A DNA stretch of 64,000 nucleotides from Zizania palustris (taxonomy: Eukaryota; Streptophyta; Magnoliopsida; Poales; Poaceae). A program made the position numbers and the translations under genes. The stretch covers positions 37,013,712-37,077,711 of the forward strand of contig JAAALK010000286.1 in NCBI GenBank assembly GCA_019279435.1, given 5' to 3'. Positions 47,033 through 55,858 of this stretch are shown piece by piece (position 1 is the stretch's first letter; every line of letters starts with the position of its first letter). The notes under the pieces are model-generated. The model had not been told where the DNA came from. It ran no database searches and saw only the letters and a list, made by a program, of their open reading frames with translations.

Positions 47033-49009
47033 TGAGAAACCAAGGGTTGGTTTCGGTGTTTTGTGATGAGTGATTGACTGGATTTTACCCTCTGTTCGAA
47101 GGGTACCTCCGGAGGGGCTTCGGAGGTGGTACCTCCGAAGGGTGTTCGGAGGTGTGTCACCGGAGTGTGTTCGGTGTTTGCTTGCTGCAGCTGTGCAGCG
47201 GAGTGTGGCTGTCGGAGGGGTCCGGCAGTTCACGATGACAGGGTTCGTACCGATGGCTTCGGTACTTTGGGCGGTACACCGGAGTGTGTACCGGAGGTTG
47301 TTAACCCGGAGAGGTCTCCGGAGTTCTGGATACACTTGTCTGTTTGTCTGTGGTGCGCAGGGACTTCGGAGGCGACGGACAGGGTTCGAGCCAGGTGAAC
47401 CTGGGTCAAGCGGGAGGCTTGATGCCAGGGGAGCGGGGAGCTCCGTCACGGTGGCTGCGAAGGTGGTCCGGGTCGGTCCTCGGGTCGAGGCGTGCCAGGT
47501 GAAGGCAGAGAGTGCGGAGCGTGGCTCCGGCTGAAGGTACTCCGAGACAAGTCCTCGGAGGTGAGGCACTTCGAAGATACTCCGAACGGAGTGACTTCGG
47601 AGTTGGTGGACCAAGTCCTCTGCGGAGGCAAGGGATTCGAAGTGTGCTCCGGAGGGAGACACTCGAAGGTACCCGACGAAGGTCTCAGAAGTCGAGGCGC
47701 ATCGAAGGCATGGTCCGGGTGAGGCTTGTCGAGGAAGTGTGCTCGGGGAGAGGCACTGCGACGAAGTGCTCATGGAATGCTTCATGCGGAGGCCTTGGAC
47801 GAAGGAGGGACTTCGAAGGGTGGTACTCCGAAGGTGGGGCTTCGGAGTGAGGATGACTTGTGGTGCTTCGGCCATGCATGGCTTCGGTACACGGACGGAC
47901 GGTGGTTGAGCTCGAAGTAGCTGCGAAGCCGTGGAGGTCCACTCCGGAGGTGGTGGTGCGAAGGCCCAAGGGCTTTGACGGCTTCGGCTTAAAACCGTCA
48001 CTGTATCGAAGGACTTCTTCGGCGGAGCGAAGGCCAATAGGCTGCAGGCTTCTCGCCGAAGCTTCCGCACCCTCCGGTGCGAAGGGAGGTTCCAGAAGTC
48101 AACTCTGTAAAGGCTGACACTGTCTGTTCTGAAAAAGGCTGACACTGTCCCCTCTGCAGCTGACAGAGAAGCCTCCAAAATAAAGGTGGACTACCTTTTG
48201 TACCCCTTAGTTCTGTAGAGACAAAATGGATGTAAACCCTAGGGGTAAAGTAGTCACTTCCTTAGGATGAAGCCGTGGGCTATAAATATGGGGGCTCGGT
48301 AGGTAACATTTAACACTTTGAGCATTTACTGTTGAGCTCCTGTACACAGACCTCGCTGTATTCATCCAGAGTTCATTTATTTTGTGTTCCTTGTTCAAGC
48401 GGCGAAGCCCTGCTTCTGTGTGCTTTTGCTTGAGCTCGCTTTGCATACCTCGCTAGTCTTTAGTTCACCGAAGCCTGTCTTGGCGAAGGGTGTTTTTCTC
48501 GCGAAGTGTGCTTTTCAGTGTGCTGTCGCTCTGTGTAACACGAGGCAAGACCTCGCTGCTTACTAGCGAAGCCCTGATCTTTTCCCGTAGTGCTTCTTGT
48601 GTCGAAGCCTTTAGCATAGTCCGTTTTGTGTGCGTGTAGACCTTCGCGTACGAAGCCCAGCACCAGTTGCTGTCGCCAAGTACTTGGTCGAAGTCCTCAG
48701 AGGGCTGTCCACTCTTGCGAAGGGTGTAGTGCGAAGCCTGCTCGAAGCACCTCGTGTGCGGAGCCTGCACTGACTTAGCAGAGTAGTTTTTCGAGGGTTG
48801 TTAGTGGAGCGAAGTCTTCTTGGCTTCGAACTTTTGTTCCTACGAAGCCTGTGTTCGGAGCTGTCGAAGTACCTCCGAACCAGACCTTCGAAGGTTGTGT
48901 TCGAAGCCTGTTCCGCAGAAGACAGAACAGAACCGAAGGCTAAGTTTTTAGCCCGAAATTTTAAAAGCTCCCATTCACCCCCCCTCTGGTCGCCGTTTCC
49001 GGTCCAACA
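47033..49009 (+). repeat. Element E 5' LTR
   Basis: TGAGAAACC..GGTCCAACA. U3 (47033 to about 48310) carries a dense field of palindromic words (CTCCGGAG, CTTCGGAG, ACCTCCGGAGG) between about 47090 and 48010. U5 is rich in TTCGAAG and GCGAAG. The last ~40 bases hold the CACCCCCCCTCTGGTCGCC motif common to all Sireviruses here. Confidence 0.95.
48281..48288 (+). promoter_or_regulatory. Element E LTR TATA box
   Basis: TATAAATA preceded by GC-rich sequence and followed by GGGGGCTCGG. The same box occurs in the 3' LTR at 57107-57114 and at equivalent places in C and D. Transcription of the genomic RNA should start about 30 bases downstream. Confidence 0.8.
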
Positions 49010-49011
49010 AT

Positions 49012-49023
49012 TGGTATCAGAGC
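49012..49023 (+). promoter_or_regulatory. Element E primer-binding site
   Basis: TGGTATCAGAGC, complementary to initiator tRNA-Met, two bases after the LTR. Confidence 0.95.
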
Positions 49024-49025
49024 TT

Positions 49026-49052
49026 GGTTAAGATCACCAGTTGACCTTAACC
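49026..49052 (+). promoter_or_regulatory. Element E leader hairpin
   Basis: GGTTAAG (49026-49032) and CTTAACC (49046-49052) form a perfect 7-bp stem around a 13-nt loop between the primer-binding site and the gag start. The stem is conserved in elements B, C and D and degraded in A. A role in packaging, dimerisation or translation start is inferred. Confidence 0.6.
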
Positions 49053-49074
49053 GGTTTTGTGATCTGTTGGCGAT

Positions 49075-51537
49075 ATGGATAGAGGCAGTAAAATTCCTCT
49101 GTTCGATGGGACAGATTTTGCATACTGGAAGGTGCGCATGGAGGCTTACTTGTTAAGCCAAGGAAATGCAATTTGGGAGATTGTGGACTCACAATACTCC
49201 ATCCCTGATACCCGCACCACTCAAACTGAAAAAGATCAGTATATTGCCAACTCGAAGGCAAGGAACATACTGTTCATTGGTTTGAGTCGGAGTGAGTTTG
49301 ATAGGGTGCAGCACCTTAGGACTGCTAGGGAAATTTGGACAACACTCACTGTCTTTCATGAGGGCTCTGCTCAGATTAAGGCCAGGCGCCAAAGCACCTA
49401 CAATCAACAGTATCAGCTGTTTGTGCAGGCACCTGGTGAATCTGTAGATGCCATGTTTTCTCGCTTTGACGCGATAGTGAGTAACTTGCGATCCAACGGG
49501 ACGCTTGCTTACAGTGATCACGATAGGGCTATCAAGCTTCTCTATGCTCTTGATCGTAGCATATGGGAAGTGAAGATATCCAGCATTGAGGAGTCCACAG
49601 GCTATGACACTCTAACCTGTGATGAACTCTTTAGCAAGCTGAAGTCCACAGAGATTGCCAAGGCATCTCTTGCTGTGCACAGAAGCTCTTTGCCACAGCC
49701 ATTGGCATTGGTTTCTAGCACTAGCCGTGGCACCACTGCAGAACCAAGCACATCAGGCACTTGTGTTCTTGCAGATGGTTTTGCTCTGTCCTCCCTGGTC
49801 TCCGTCACAAAGGAGCAGGTGGATACTCTAGCAGATGATGAGCTTGCTCTCATTGCCCGGAGGTTCACCCGCTTTCATCATGAGAGACGGGATCAGAGGA
49901 GAAGTGGTTTTGGTGGCTGCTATGAATGTGGCGACACCTCTCACATTAAGGCAAATTGCCCCAAGGTCAAGAAGAGAGATGAGAGTGACCGCCCTAACTA
50001 CCACAAGAAGGAGAGGAAACCCTTTGTGAAGGGCAAGCGCGACAAGATGGCTAAGAAAGTAGCCAAGGCCGCTTCCAGAGCTTTTGTTGCTGCTCTCAGC
50101 GACATCGACACTTCCTCAACTGAGGAGTCGAGCTCTGAGGAGGAGGAGTCCCCAAGGAAGGAGGACAAGAAGGACAAGAAGGGACGTGACTTCACCGGCC
50201 TTTGCTTCATGGCCGACAGCGATCACAGCGGCGATGAGCTTGACTCATCTGAGGTAAACCTATCTTCTGACCAGCTTCTAATTAAATTAGATGAGCTGAA
50301 TGAGGTTGTGCTTGGTCAGGATAGATTACTTGTGCAAGCCGCTAGAGAACGAAAAGACCTTAGACTTAGGCTAGAAAACATTTCTACTGAATATGCCATG
50401 CTTAAGTCTAAATTTAATGATGCTGAATGTGAATCATGTTCTGTTGTCATGAGTGAGCTTGCTCAGTTGCGTTCTGTTCATGCTCAAACTCTTTCTGAGC
50501 TTGAGACTGCACAGAAGCAGCTTTTGGAGGTGGATTCTAGACCTCATAATGTTGTTGATTGCATGAACTGCTCTTTATTACGCGATAGCATTAATTTACG
50601 TGATAAGCATGTTCATGATTTGGAGGCTAGATTGGAGAGGGCCGGTAGTTCTAAGGATGTGCAACCTGTTTGTGACACCTGCATTACCCTTAAGGACCAG
50701 CTAGGCACTGTTAGAGAGCGAGCTGAAAACCTCATGTCTGAAAATGAATACCTTCTCTCTGTGGTGAACAAATGCACTGAGGGGAAGGGTAGGATGGATT
50801 TGCTCTTGGCCAAGACCAAGTTGTGTGCTGACAGAGCAGGGGTAGCTCTAGGTTTGGGTTTTGAGAGGATAGCTTCAGACAGTAAGACCAAAACTGTTTT
50901 TACCTCTCCTACCACCCTAGAGAAAGAGAGAGCTCTGTTGGACACCCCATCAGCCAAAAAGCCTACCCATCCACCAAAGAAAACCACTCCTCCTGCCAAG
51001 AAAAATCCTCCCAAGAAAACCACTCAAAAGAAACCCAAGGAGCCTGTGAGAGTTGCTCCTGTGACCCATGAGAGTGCCCCCAGGAGAGTGTTTCATTGTT
51101 CTTATTGTCAGCGGGCGGGTCATTTGATTGGTTTCTGTTTCCGTCGCATCAAGGATGAGCGACGTGCACAGGCGATGAGCTATCAGGACATGCATTACCC
51201 ATCTTTAGGTATGCATGAGTCTGAGTATTACTCTCGTCCTGTTTTCGAGGCTCCTCGTGCTTCTCGGAGAGGTTTTGCTCCTCGAGGTGTTCACCATGTT
51301 TCATATGGTGGTAGACCTCGGGCGAGTAGTTTTGTACCTCGTCAGAGTAGGAGACCTCGTCATGCTTTGCGTTCTTTGCATGTAGGTAGACCTCGCACTT
51401 TGCATCATTCTGATTATTATGTGCGTAGACCGTCTGCTTTTACTGTGCCTACTACTCGTGTCACTCAGTGCTGGATGCCTCGTCATTATTTTACTCACCC
51501 CAGCACTGAGCGATCGAGGCGTTCTTATCATGTGTAG
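49075..51537 (+). CDS. gag: Element E Gag
   Basis: 820 residues. It forms the virus-like particle and binds genomic RNA in the cytoplasm. Residues 1-240 are a UBN2-type copia capsid region; a CCHC zinc knuckle uses C282, C285, H290, C295. It is followed by a Lys-rich stretch (about 296-340), an acidic Ser/Glu stretch, and a predicted long coiled-coil (about 390-590) with three CxxC pairs at C452/C455, C496/C499 and C533/C536. Then come a Lys/Pro-rich segment, a second CCHC (C675, C678, H683, C688) and an Arg-rich tail. The coiled-coil extension and double knuckle are typical of Sirevirus gag. The ATG at 49075 is the first after the leader and is shared by all copies. It ends with UAG in frame with pol. 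Confidence 0.95.
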   Translation: MDRGSKIPLFDGTDFAYWKVRMEAYLLSQGNAIWEIVDSQYSIPDTRTTQTEKDQYIANSKARNILFIGLSRSEFDRVQHLRTAREIWTTLTVFHEGSAQIKARRQSTYNQQYQLFVQAPGESVDAMFSRFDAIVSNLRSNGTLAYSDHDRAIKLLYALDRSIWEVKISSIEESTGYDTLTCDELFSKLKSTEIAKASLAVHRSSLPQPLALVSSTSRGTTAEPSTSGTCVLADGFALSSLVSVTKEQVDTLADDELALIARRFTRFHHERRDQRRSGFGGCYECGDTSHIKANCPKVKKRDESDRPNYHKKERKPFVKGKRDKMAKKVAKAASRAFVAALSDIDTSSTEESSSEEEESPRKEDKKDKKGRDFTGLCFMADSDHSGDELDSSEVNLSSDQLLIKLDELNEVVLGQDRLLVQAARERKDLRLRLENISTEYAMLKSKFNDAECESCSVVMSELAQLRSVHAQTLSELETAQKQLLEVDSRPHNVVDCMNCSLLRDSINLRDKHVHDLEARLERAGSSKDVQPVCDTCITLKDQLGTVRERAENLMSENEYLLSVVNKCTEGKGRMDLLLAKTKLCADRAGVALGLGFERIASDSKTKTVFTSPTTLEKERALLDTPSAKKPTHPPKKTTPPAKKNPPKKTTQKKPKEPVRVAPVTHESAPRRVFHCSYCQRAGHLIGFCFRRIKDERRAQAMSYQDMHYPSLGMHESEYYSRPVFEAPRASRRGFAPRGVHHVSYGGRPRASSFVPRQSRRPRHALRSLHVGRPRTLHHSDYYVRRPSAFTVPTTRVTQCWMPRHYFTHPSTERSRRSYHV
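51535..51537 (+). promoter_or_regulatory. In-frame UAG between gag and pol (candidate recoding site)
   Basis: Gag and pol of element E are in one frame and separated only by this UAG; context is GUG UAG GCG ACA. The same UAG is present in D (9544-9546, minus) and C (25305-25307). A 7-bp stem CTCCGGT (51576-51582) / ACCGGAG (51598-51604) lies 38 bases downstream. It is conserved in D and has one mismatch in C. Readthrough is inferred, not shown. Confidence 0.6.
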
Positions 51538-51552
51538 GCGACAGGTCGAGGC

Positions 51553-54500
51553 TTGGAGGGCACGTGGATCATGGACTCCGGTTGTTCGCGCCACATGACC
51601 GGAGATGCAGCTTGGTTCTCCAGCCTCACCACAACCAAGCAAAGGGAACATATCACCTTCGGAAACAATCGAAGGAGTAGAGTGAAAGGTAAAGGTGTGG
51701 TAAGAATTAATTCAAACTTCACTCTCAAAGATGTTGCTTTGGTTGAGAACCTGGGATACAATTTGCTGTCGGTATCTCAGTTGCTTGATGAGGGCTTCGA
51801 AGTGCGATTTCATCGCGATACTTCGCAAGTGCTCAATTCTGATGGCGTTGTGGTGTGTAAGATCTTTAGGGTTGGGAGAGTTTTTGGAGCTGATTTTTCA
51901 GAGTCATCTGGTTCTTCTCATTGTCTTGTTGCACATTCGACTTCTGAGCTTTGGAAGTGGCATAGGAGACTAGGGCATATGAGCTTTGAGTTGCTCGCTC
52001 GTCTGAGCGCCCTAGGCTTGATCCGAGGATTGCCCAAGCTCAAGTTTGAGAAGAATTTAGTTTGCGCTCCATGTCGACATGGAAAAATGATTGCCGCTTC
52101 GCATTCGCCAGTCACCACAGTGATGACTGAACAGCCCGGAGAACTTCTCCATATGGACACTGTAGGTCCTTCACGGGTTAGTTCTTTAGGCGGCAAGTGG
52201 TATGTACTTGTTATTGTCGACGATTACTCTCGCTACTCTTGGGTCTTCTTTCTTGCCAGCAAGGATGAAGTGTTTTCACACTTTCGGAGCTTGGCTTTGA
52301 GACTTTTCACTGAACTCCCCGGTGCATTAAAATTCATTCGAAGCGACAATGGCACTGAGTTCAAAAATAGTCTCTTTGTTGACTTTTGCATGGAGCATGG
52401 CATAGAACATCAATTTTCTGCTCCGCGGGTTCCTCAACAGAACGGTGTTGTTGAGAGGAAAAACCGCACTTTGGTTGAGATGGCTAGGACGATGCTTGAT
52501 GAGCATAGGACTCCTAGAAAATTCTGGGCTGAGGCCATGAACACTGCTTGCTACATCTCAAACCGAATTTTCTTGCGCTCAATTCTAAACTTGACATCTT
52601 ATGAGCTGCGTTTTGGAAGACAGCCCAAGGTTACTCATCTTCGAGTTTTTGGCTGTCGCTGCTTTATCCTAAAACGTGGTAACTTGGATAAATTTGAGTC
52701 GCGCTCTTCTGACGGGATCTTTTTGGGTTATACTACTCATGGTCATTCCTATCGTGTTTATAATTTGGAGACTAACACTGTCATCGAGTCATGTGATGTG
52801 ACTTTTGATGAATCAACCCCCTCTGTTAGTTCTGCTTTTGAACAGGCTAATGAACACGACATGGAACAGACCTTATTCGAAGACGAAGATCCCGGAGAAT
52901 TCGAGGATGAACCCCTACTACCCTCGACATCGACCCCCGAAGCTGACCCCGCTTCTACTACTTCGGCACGAGGTCCCGAAGCAACTACCTCAACATCGGT
53001 CATATTGGACCACTCCAACGCACAAGTTGAGGGGGAGACTGCATCCCGCCGCGAGGCTCCACATCATGTCCAAAGGATGCATCCTCCCGAGCAGATCATT
53101 GGTGAGCTTGATCAAAGGGTAACACGCTCTCACGCTCATTTTACTAATGCTGCTTTTGTTGCTTCTTTCGAGCCCTTAGATGTTAGTCATGCACTTTCTG
53201 ATTCTAGTTGGATCAATGCCATGCATGAAGAGCTTGAAAATTTTGAGAGAAACCAAGTCTGGACTTTAGTTGATCCTCCACCTAATGTTCATTTCATTGG
53301 AACAAAATGGATTTTCAAAAACAAACAAGGGGAGGATGGGACAATTGTTAGAAACAAGGCTAGACTTGTAGCTCAGGGCTTTTCTCAACTAGAAGGGATT
53401 GATTTTACTGAAACTTTTGCACCTGTTGCTCGCCTTGAGGCCATTAGGATTTTGCTTGCTTTTGCGACATCCCGGGGATTCAAACTCTATCAAATGGATG
53501 TCAAAAGTGCTTTTCTTAATGGCTTCATAGGTGAAGATGTTTATGTAAAACAACCCCCCGGTTTTGAAAACCCCAAGTACCCACATAAAGTCCTTAAACT
53601 TCATAAGGCTCTTTATGGACTCAAGCAGGCCCCTCGGGCTTGGTATGATAGACTTAAGTCTTTTCTGCTTGAGCGAGGGTATTTGATGGGCTCTATTGAT
53701 AAAACTTTGTTTACTCTCAAGCATGGCAAAGATTTCCTTCTAGTGCAGATTTATGTGGATGATATCATCTTTGGTGGCTCTTCTCATGCTTTGGTTGCCG
53801 AGTTTGCAGATACCATGAGCAGGGAGTTTGAAATGTCAATGATGGGTGAACTCACCTTTTTCCTTGGTTTGCAAATCAAGCAAAGCAAACAAGGTACTTT
53901 TGTCCACCAGACAAAGTACACCAAGGACCTGCTCAAGAAGTTCGACATGTCCGATGCAAAGCCCCTCGCCACTCCAATGGCTACATCTGTAGCGTTGGAC
54001 CCTGACGAAGATGGAGAAGCCGTAGATCAGAAGGAGTTCCGGAGCATGATCGGCTCCCTCCTCTACTTGACTGCCACGAGGCCGGACATACACTTCGCAG
54101 TGTGTCTGTGCGCTCGTTTTCAGGCTTCACCACGAGCTTCGCACCGCCAAGCGGTTAAGCGCATCTTAAGGTATCTCAAACACACCCTTGAATTTGGCAT
54201 ATGGTATTCATCGTCTTCATCTTTATGTCTTAGAGGTTATTCAGATGCGGATTTTGCTGGGTGTAGAATTGATAGGAAGAGTACCTCTGGTACTTGTCAT
54301 TTCCTGGGTACTTCTCTGGTTTGCTGGTCCTCCCGCAAACAGTCTAGTGTTGCACAATCGACGGCTGAGGCCGAATATGTTGCTGCAGCTAGCTGTTGCT
54401 CTCAGACTTTGTGGATGGTTTCCACTTTGCGGGATTTCGGGTTAGATTATAAGAGTGTTCCACTTTTCTGTGATAACACTAGTGCTATTTGTATTGCAAA

Positions 54501-54705
54501 CAACCCGGTTCAGCACTCCAGAACCAAACACATTGATGTACGGTATCATTTTCTCAGAGATCACAATGAGAAGGGTGATATTGAACTTCAATATGTTGAT
54601 ACCCAACACCAGCTTGCCGACATTTTTACAAAACCCCTCGATGCTTCTCGATTTGCTTACTTGCGTGGGGAACTTGGTATCTGTCATCCCTACGGCATTT
54701 TGTGA
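51553..54705 (+). CDS. pol: Element E Pol polyprotein
   Basis: 1050 residues counted from a TTG five codons after the UAG; the first in-frame ATG is at 51571. Order: aspartic protease (D8-S9-G10), HHCC zinc domain (H137, H142, C171, C174), integrase core with D202, D265, E301 (D,D35E), variable linker (about 420-520), RVT_2 reverse transcriptase (D649; YVDD at 734-737), and RNase H (D898, E939 or E941, D974), ending ICHPYGIL. This is Ty1/copia order, with integrase before RT. No stop, frameshift or missing catalytic residue is seen. It processes Gag-Pol, copies the RNA to DNA and integrates it. No env-like ORF follows. Confidence 0.95.
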   Translation: MEGTWIMDSGCSRHMTGDAAWFSSLTTTKQREHITFGNNRRSRVKGKGVVRINSNFTLKDVALVENLGYNLLSVSQLLDEGFEVRFHRDTSQVLNSDGVVVCKIFRVGRVFGADFSESSGSSHCLVAHSTSELWKWHRRLGHMSFELLARLSALGLIRGLPKLKFEKNLVCAPCRHGKMIAASHSPVTTVMTEQPGELLHMDTVGPSRVSSLGGKWYVLVIVDDYSRYSWVFFLASKDEVFSHFRSLALRLFTELPGALKFIRSDNGTEFKNSLFVDFCMEHGIEHQFSAPRVPQQNGVVERKNRTLVEMARTMLDEHRTPRKFWAEAMNTACYISNRIFLRSILNLTSYELRFGRQPKVTHLRVFGCRCFILKRGNLDKFESRSSDGIFLGYTTHGHSYRVYNLETNTVIESCDVTFDESTPSVSSAFEQANEHDMEQTLFEDEDPGEFEDEPLLPSTSTPEADPASTTSARGPEATTSTSVILDHSNAQVEGETASRREAPHHVQRMHPPEQIIGELDQRVTRSHAHFTNAAFVASFEPLDVSHALSDSSWINAMHEELENFERNQVWTLVDPPPNVHFIGTKWIFKNKQGEDGTIVRNKARLVAQGFSQLEGIDFTETFAPVARLEAIRILLAFATSRGFKLYQMDVKSAFLNGFIGEDVYVKQPPGFENPKYPHKVLKLHKALYGLKQAPRAWYDRLKSFLLERGYLMGSIDKTLFTLKHGKDFLLVQIYVDDIIFGGSSHALVAEFADTMSREFEMSMMGELTFFLGLQIKQSKQGTFVHQTKYTKDLLKKFDMSDAKPLATPMATSVALDPDEDGEAVDQKEFRSMIGSLLYLTATRPDIHFAVCLCARFQASPRASHRQAVKRILRYLKHTLEFGIWYSSSSSLCLRGYSDADFAGCRIDRKSTSGTCHFLGTSLVCWSSRKQSSVAQSTAEAEYVAAASCCSQTLWMVSTLRDFGLDYKSVPLFCDNTSAICIANNPVQHSRTKHIDVRYHFLRDHNEKGDIELQYVDTQHQLADIFTKPLDASRFAYLRGELGICHPYGIL

Positions 54706-55847
54706 GGGGGAGCTGATTTTAATTGTCTTGCATATGCTCGTTATGTGTGGAATTGCACTTACATCTTTTGCTATTATATGCCTGCTTTTAATTCAAAGAA
54801 GTCATGACAGCTCAGCTCTATGAAATATGTCTGGAACATTGATTGTGCATGATGTTTTATTTTCTAAAATCAAATCTTGCTCACTGCTAAATCGTGTATC
54901 TAGCTTGTTTAGGCAGGACTGCTTTTAGCTATCTTTTATCTACTTGACAGCAAGACACTGTTCCTTGGATGCTAAAATTTGCAACTTGAAAAATTGTGTT
55001 CTTTATTCATGGATATTCATCAAAATAACTTATTCATCTAAATCAAAGTCAAAAATCCATGATTTGCCTGGTTTAAATGAAAGAAAAGATCCAGGAGGGT
55101 TTCTTTGTCGCACTACTCTATTCTAGACTGCTTACCATTGCACTTTGGTCTGAACTGGAATAGTGTAGTGTATGCCAAAATCACCGCCTTAAGCTTCAGA
55201 TGGCTTTCATGCCTAGGCTTGGCCTGATTGGAAAGTATAAGGTGGACAAACAAATAACCCCTGGCATTAAGAAAAAGAACAACAAAATTAATTGATCATC
55301 AAGTTTGCTTTCACAGCTCCTTTTGAACAAGACTTGTCTGTCTAGGGTAGAATTTGTTAGCTTTGCGCAGTCCTTGCCTTCTCATGTCTAACTACTGTGA
55401 TTAAGTGGTGATGCTTTTACTTCAAAATGACAAAATCACATGCCATCATCTTGTTTCACAGATTGTTAAATTGAGCTGAGCACATGATCATTTGTGTTAA
55501 TTTTGGCATATTTTTGCATTATATGTCTTTGCAATTCTATTCATTTCGCAGCTTTGCATCTTCTGAATGCTCCTTGATGCTTGCATTGCCAAAGGGGGAG
55601 AGATTTTGCTATGTTCTCTGCTGCAAGAAGGCATTATTTCTAAAGGGGGAGAAAAATTTGCTCAACTCAGGGGGAGTTTTTATCCAAAGGAAGTTTTGCC
55701 GAAGGGGCTTTTACTCTTTTACAAAGGGGGAGAAAATTTCTTTATCAAGTGACATGCTTTGGCTCTTTTCTGAGTTTTTATGGTCACTTGTGTGCTGAAA
55801 TTTTTTAAATTTTCTTGAACTTGGATTTGGTTGTCAATGCACTCATC
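54706..55847 (+). other. Element E 3' non-coding region with polypurine array
   Basis: 1.1 kb without a coding frame. The conserved block is 55084-55268, with the ACCA (55134-55137) / TGGT (55146-55149) stem-loop. Purine runs: AAAGGGGGAG at 55591-55600, 55642-55651 and 55723-55732, and AGGGGGAG at 55669-55676. Multiple polypurine tracts before the 3' LTR are described for Sireviruses. Confidence 0.85.
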
Positions 55848-55858
55848 AAGGGGGAGAT
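55848..55858 (+). promoter_or_regulatory. Element E polypurine tract
   Basis: AAGGGGGAGAT abutting the 3' LTR at 55859. It is the final and presumably functional tract of the array. Confidence 0.9.

Noticed and set aside
46922..48178. Long reading frames in the Sirevirus LTRs (46922-48178 and 55805-57004 on minus, 4410-5354 and 13189-14004 on plus, 21183-21932 and 30089-30838 on minus)
   Set aside because: They are antisense to their element, consist of Arg/Ser/Pro-rich low-complexity translation of CTTCGGAG-type repeats, start in different sequence in different copies and contain no domain. They are open because the repeat words contain no stop codons.
54706..55858. Possible env-like ORF after pol in E, as in some dicot Sireviruses
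   Set aside because: No frame longer than about 120 codons exists there. The longest (54455-54823) is a shadow of the end of pol.
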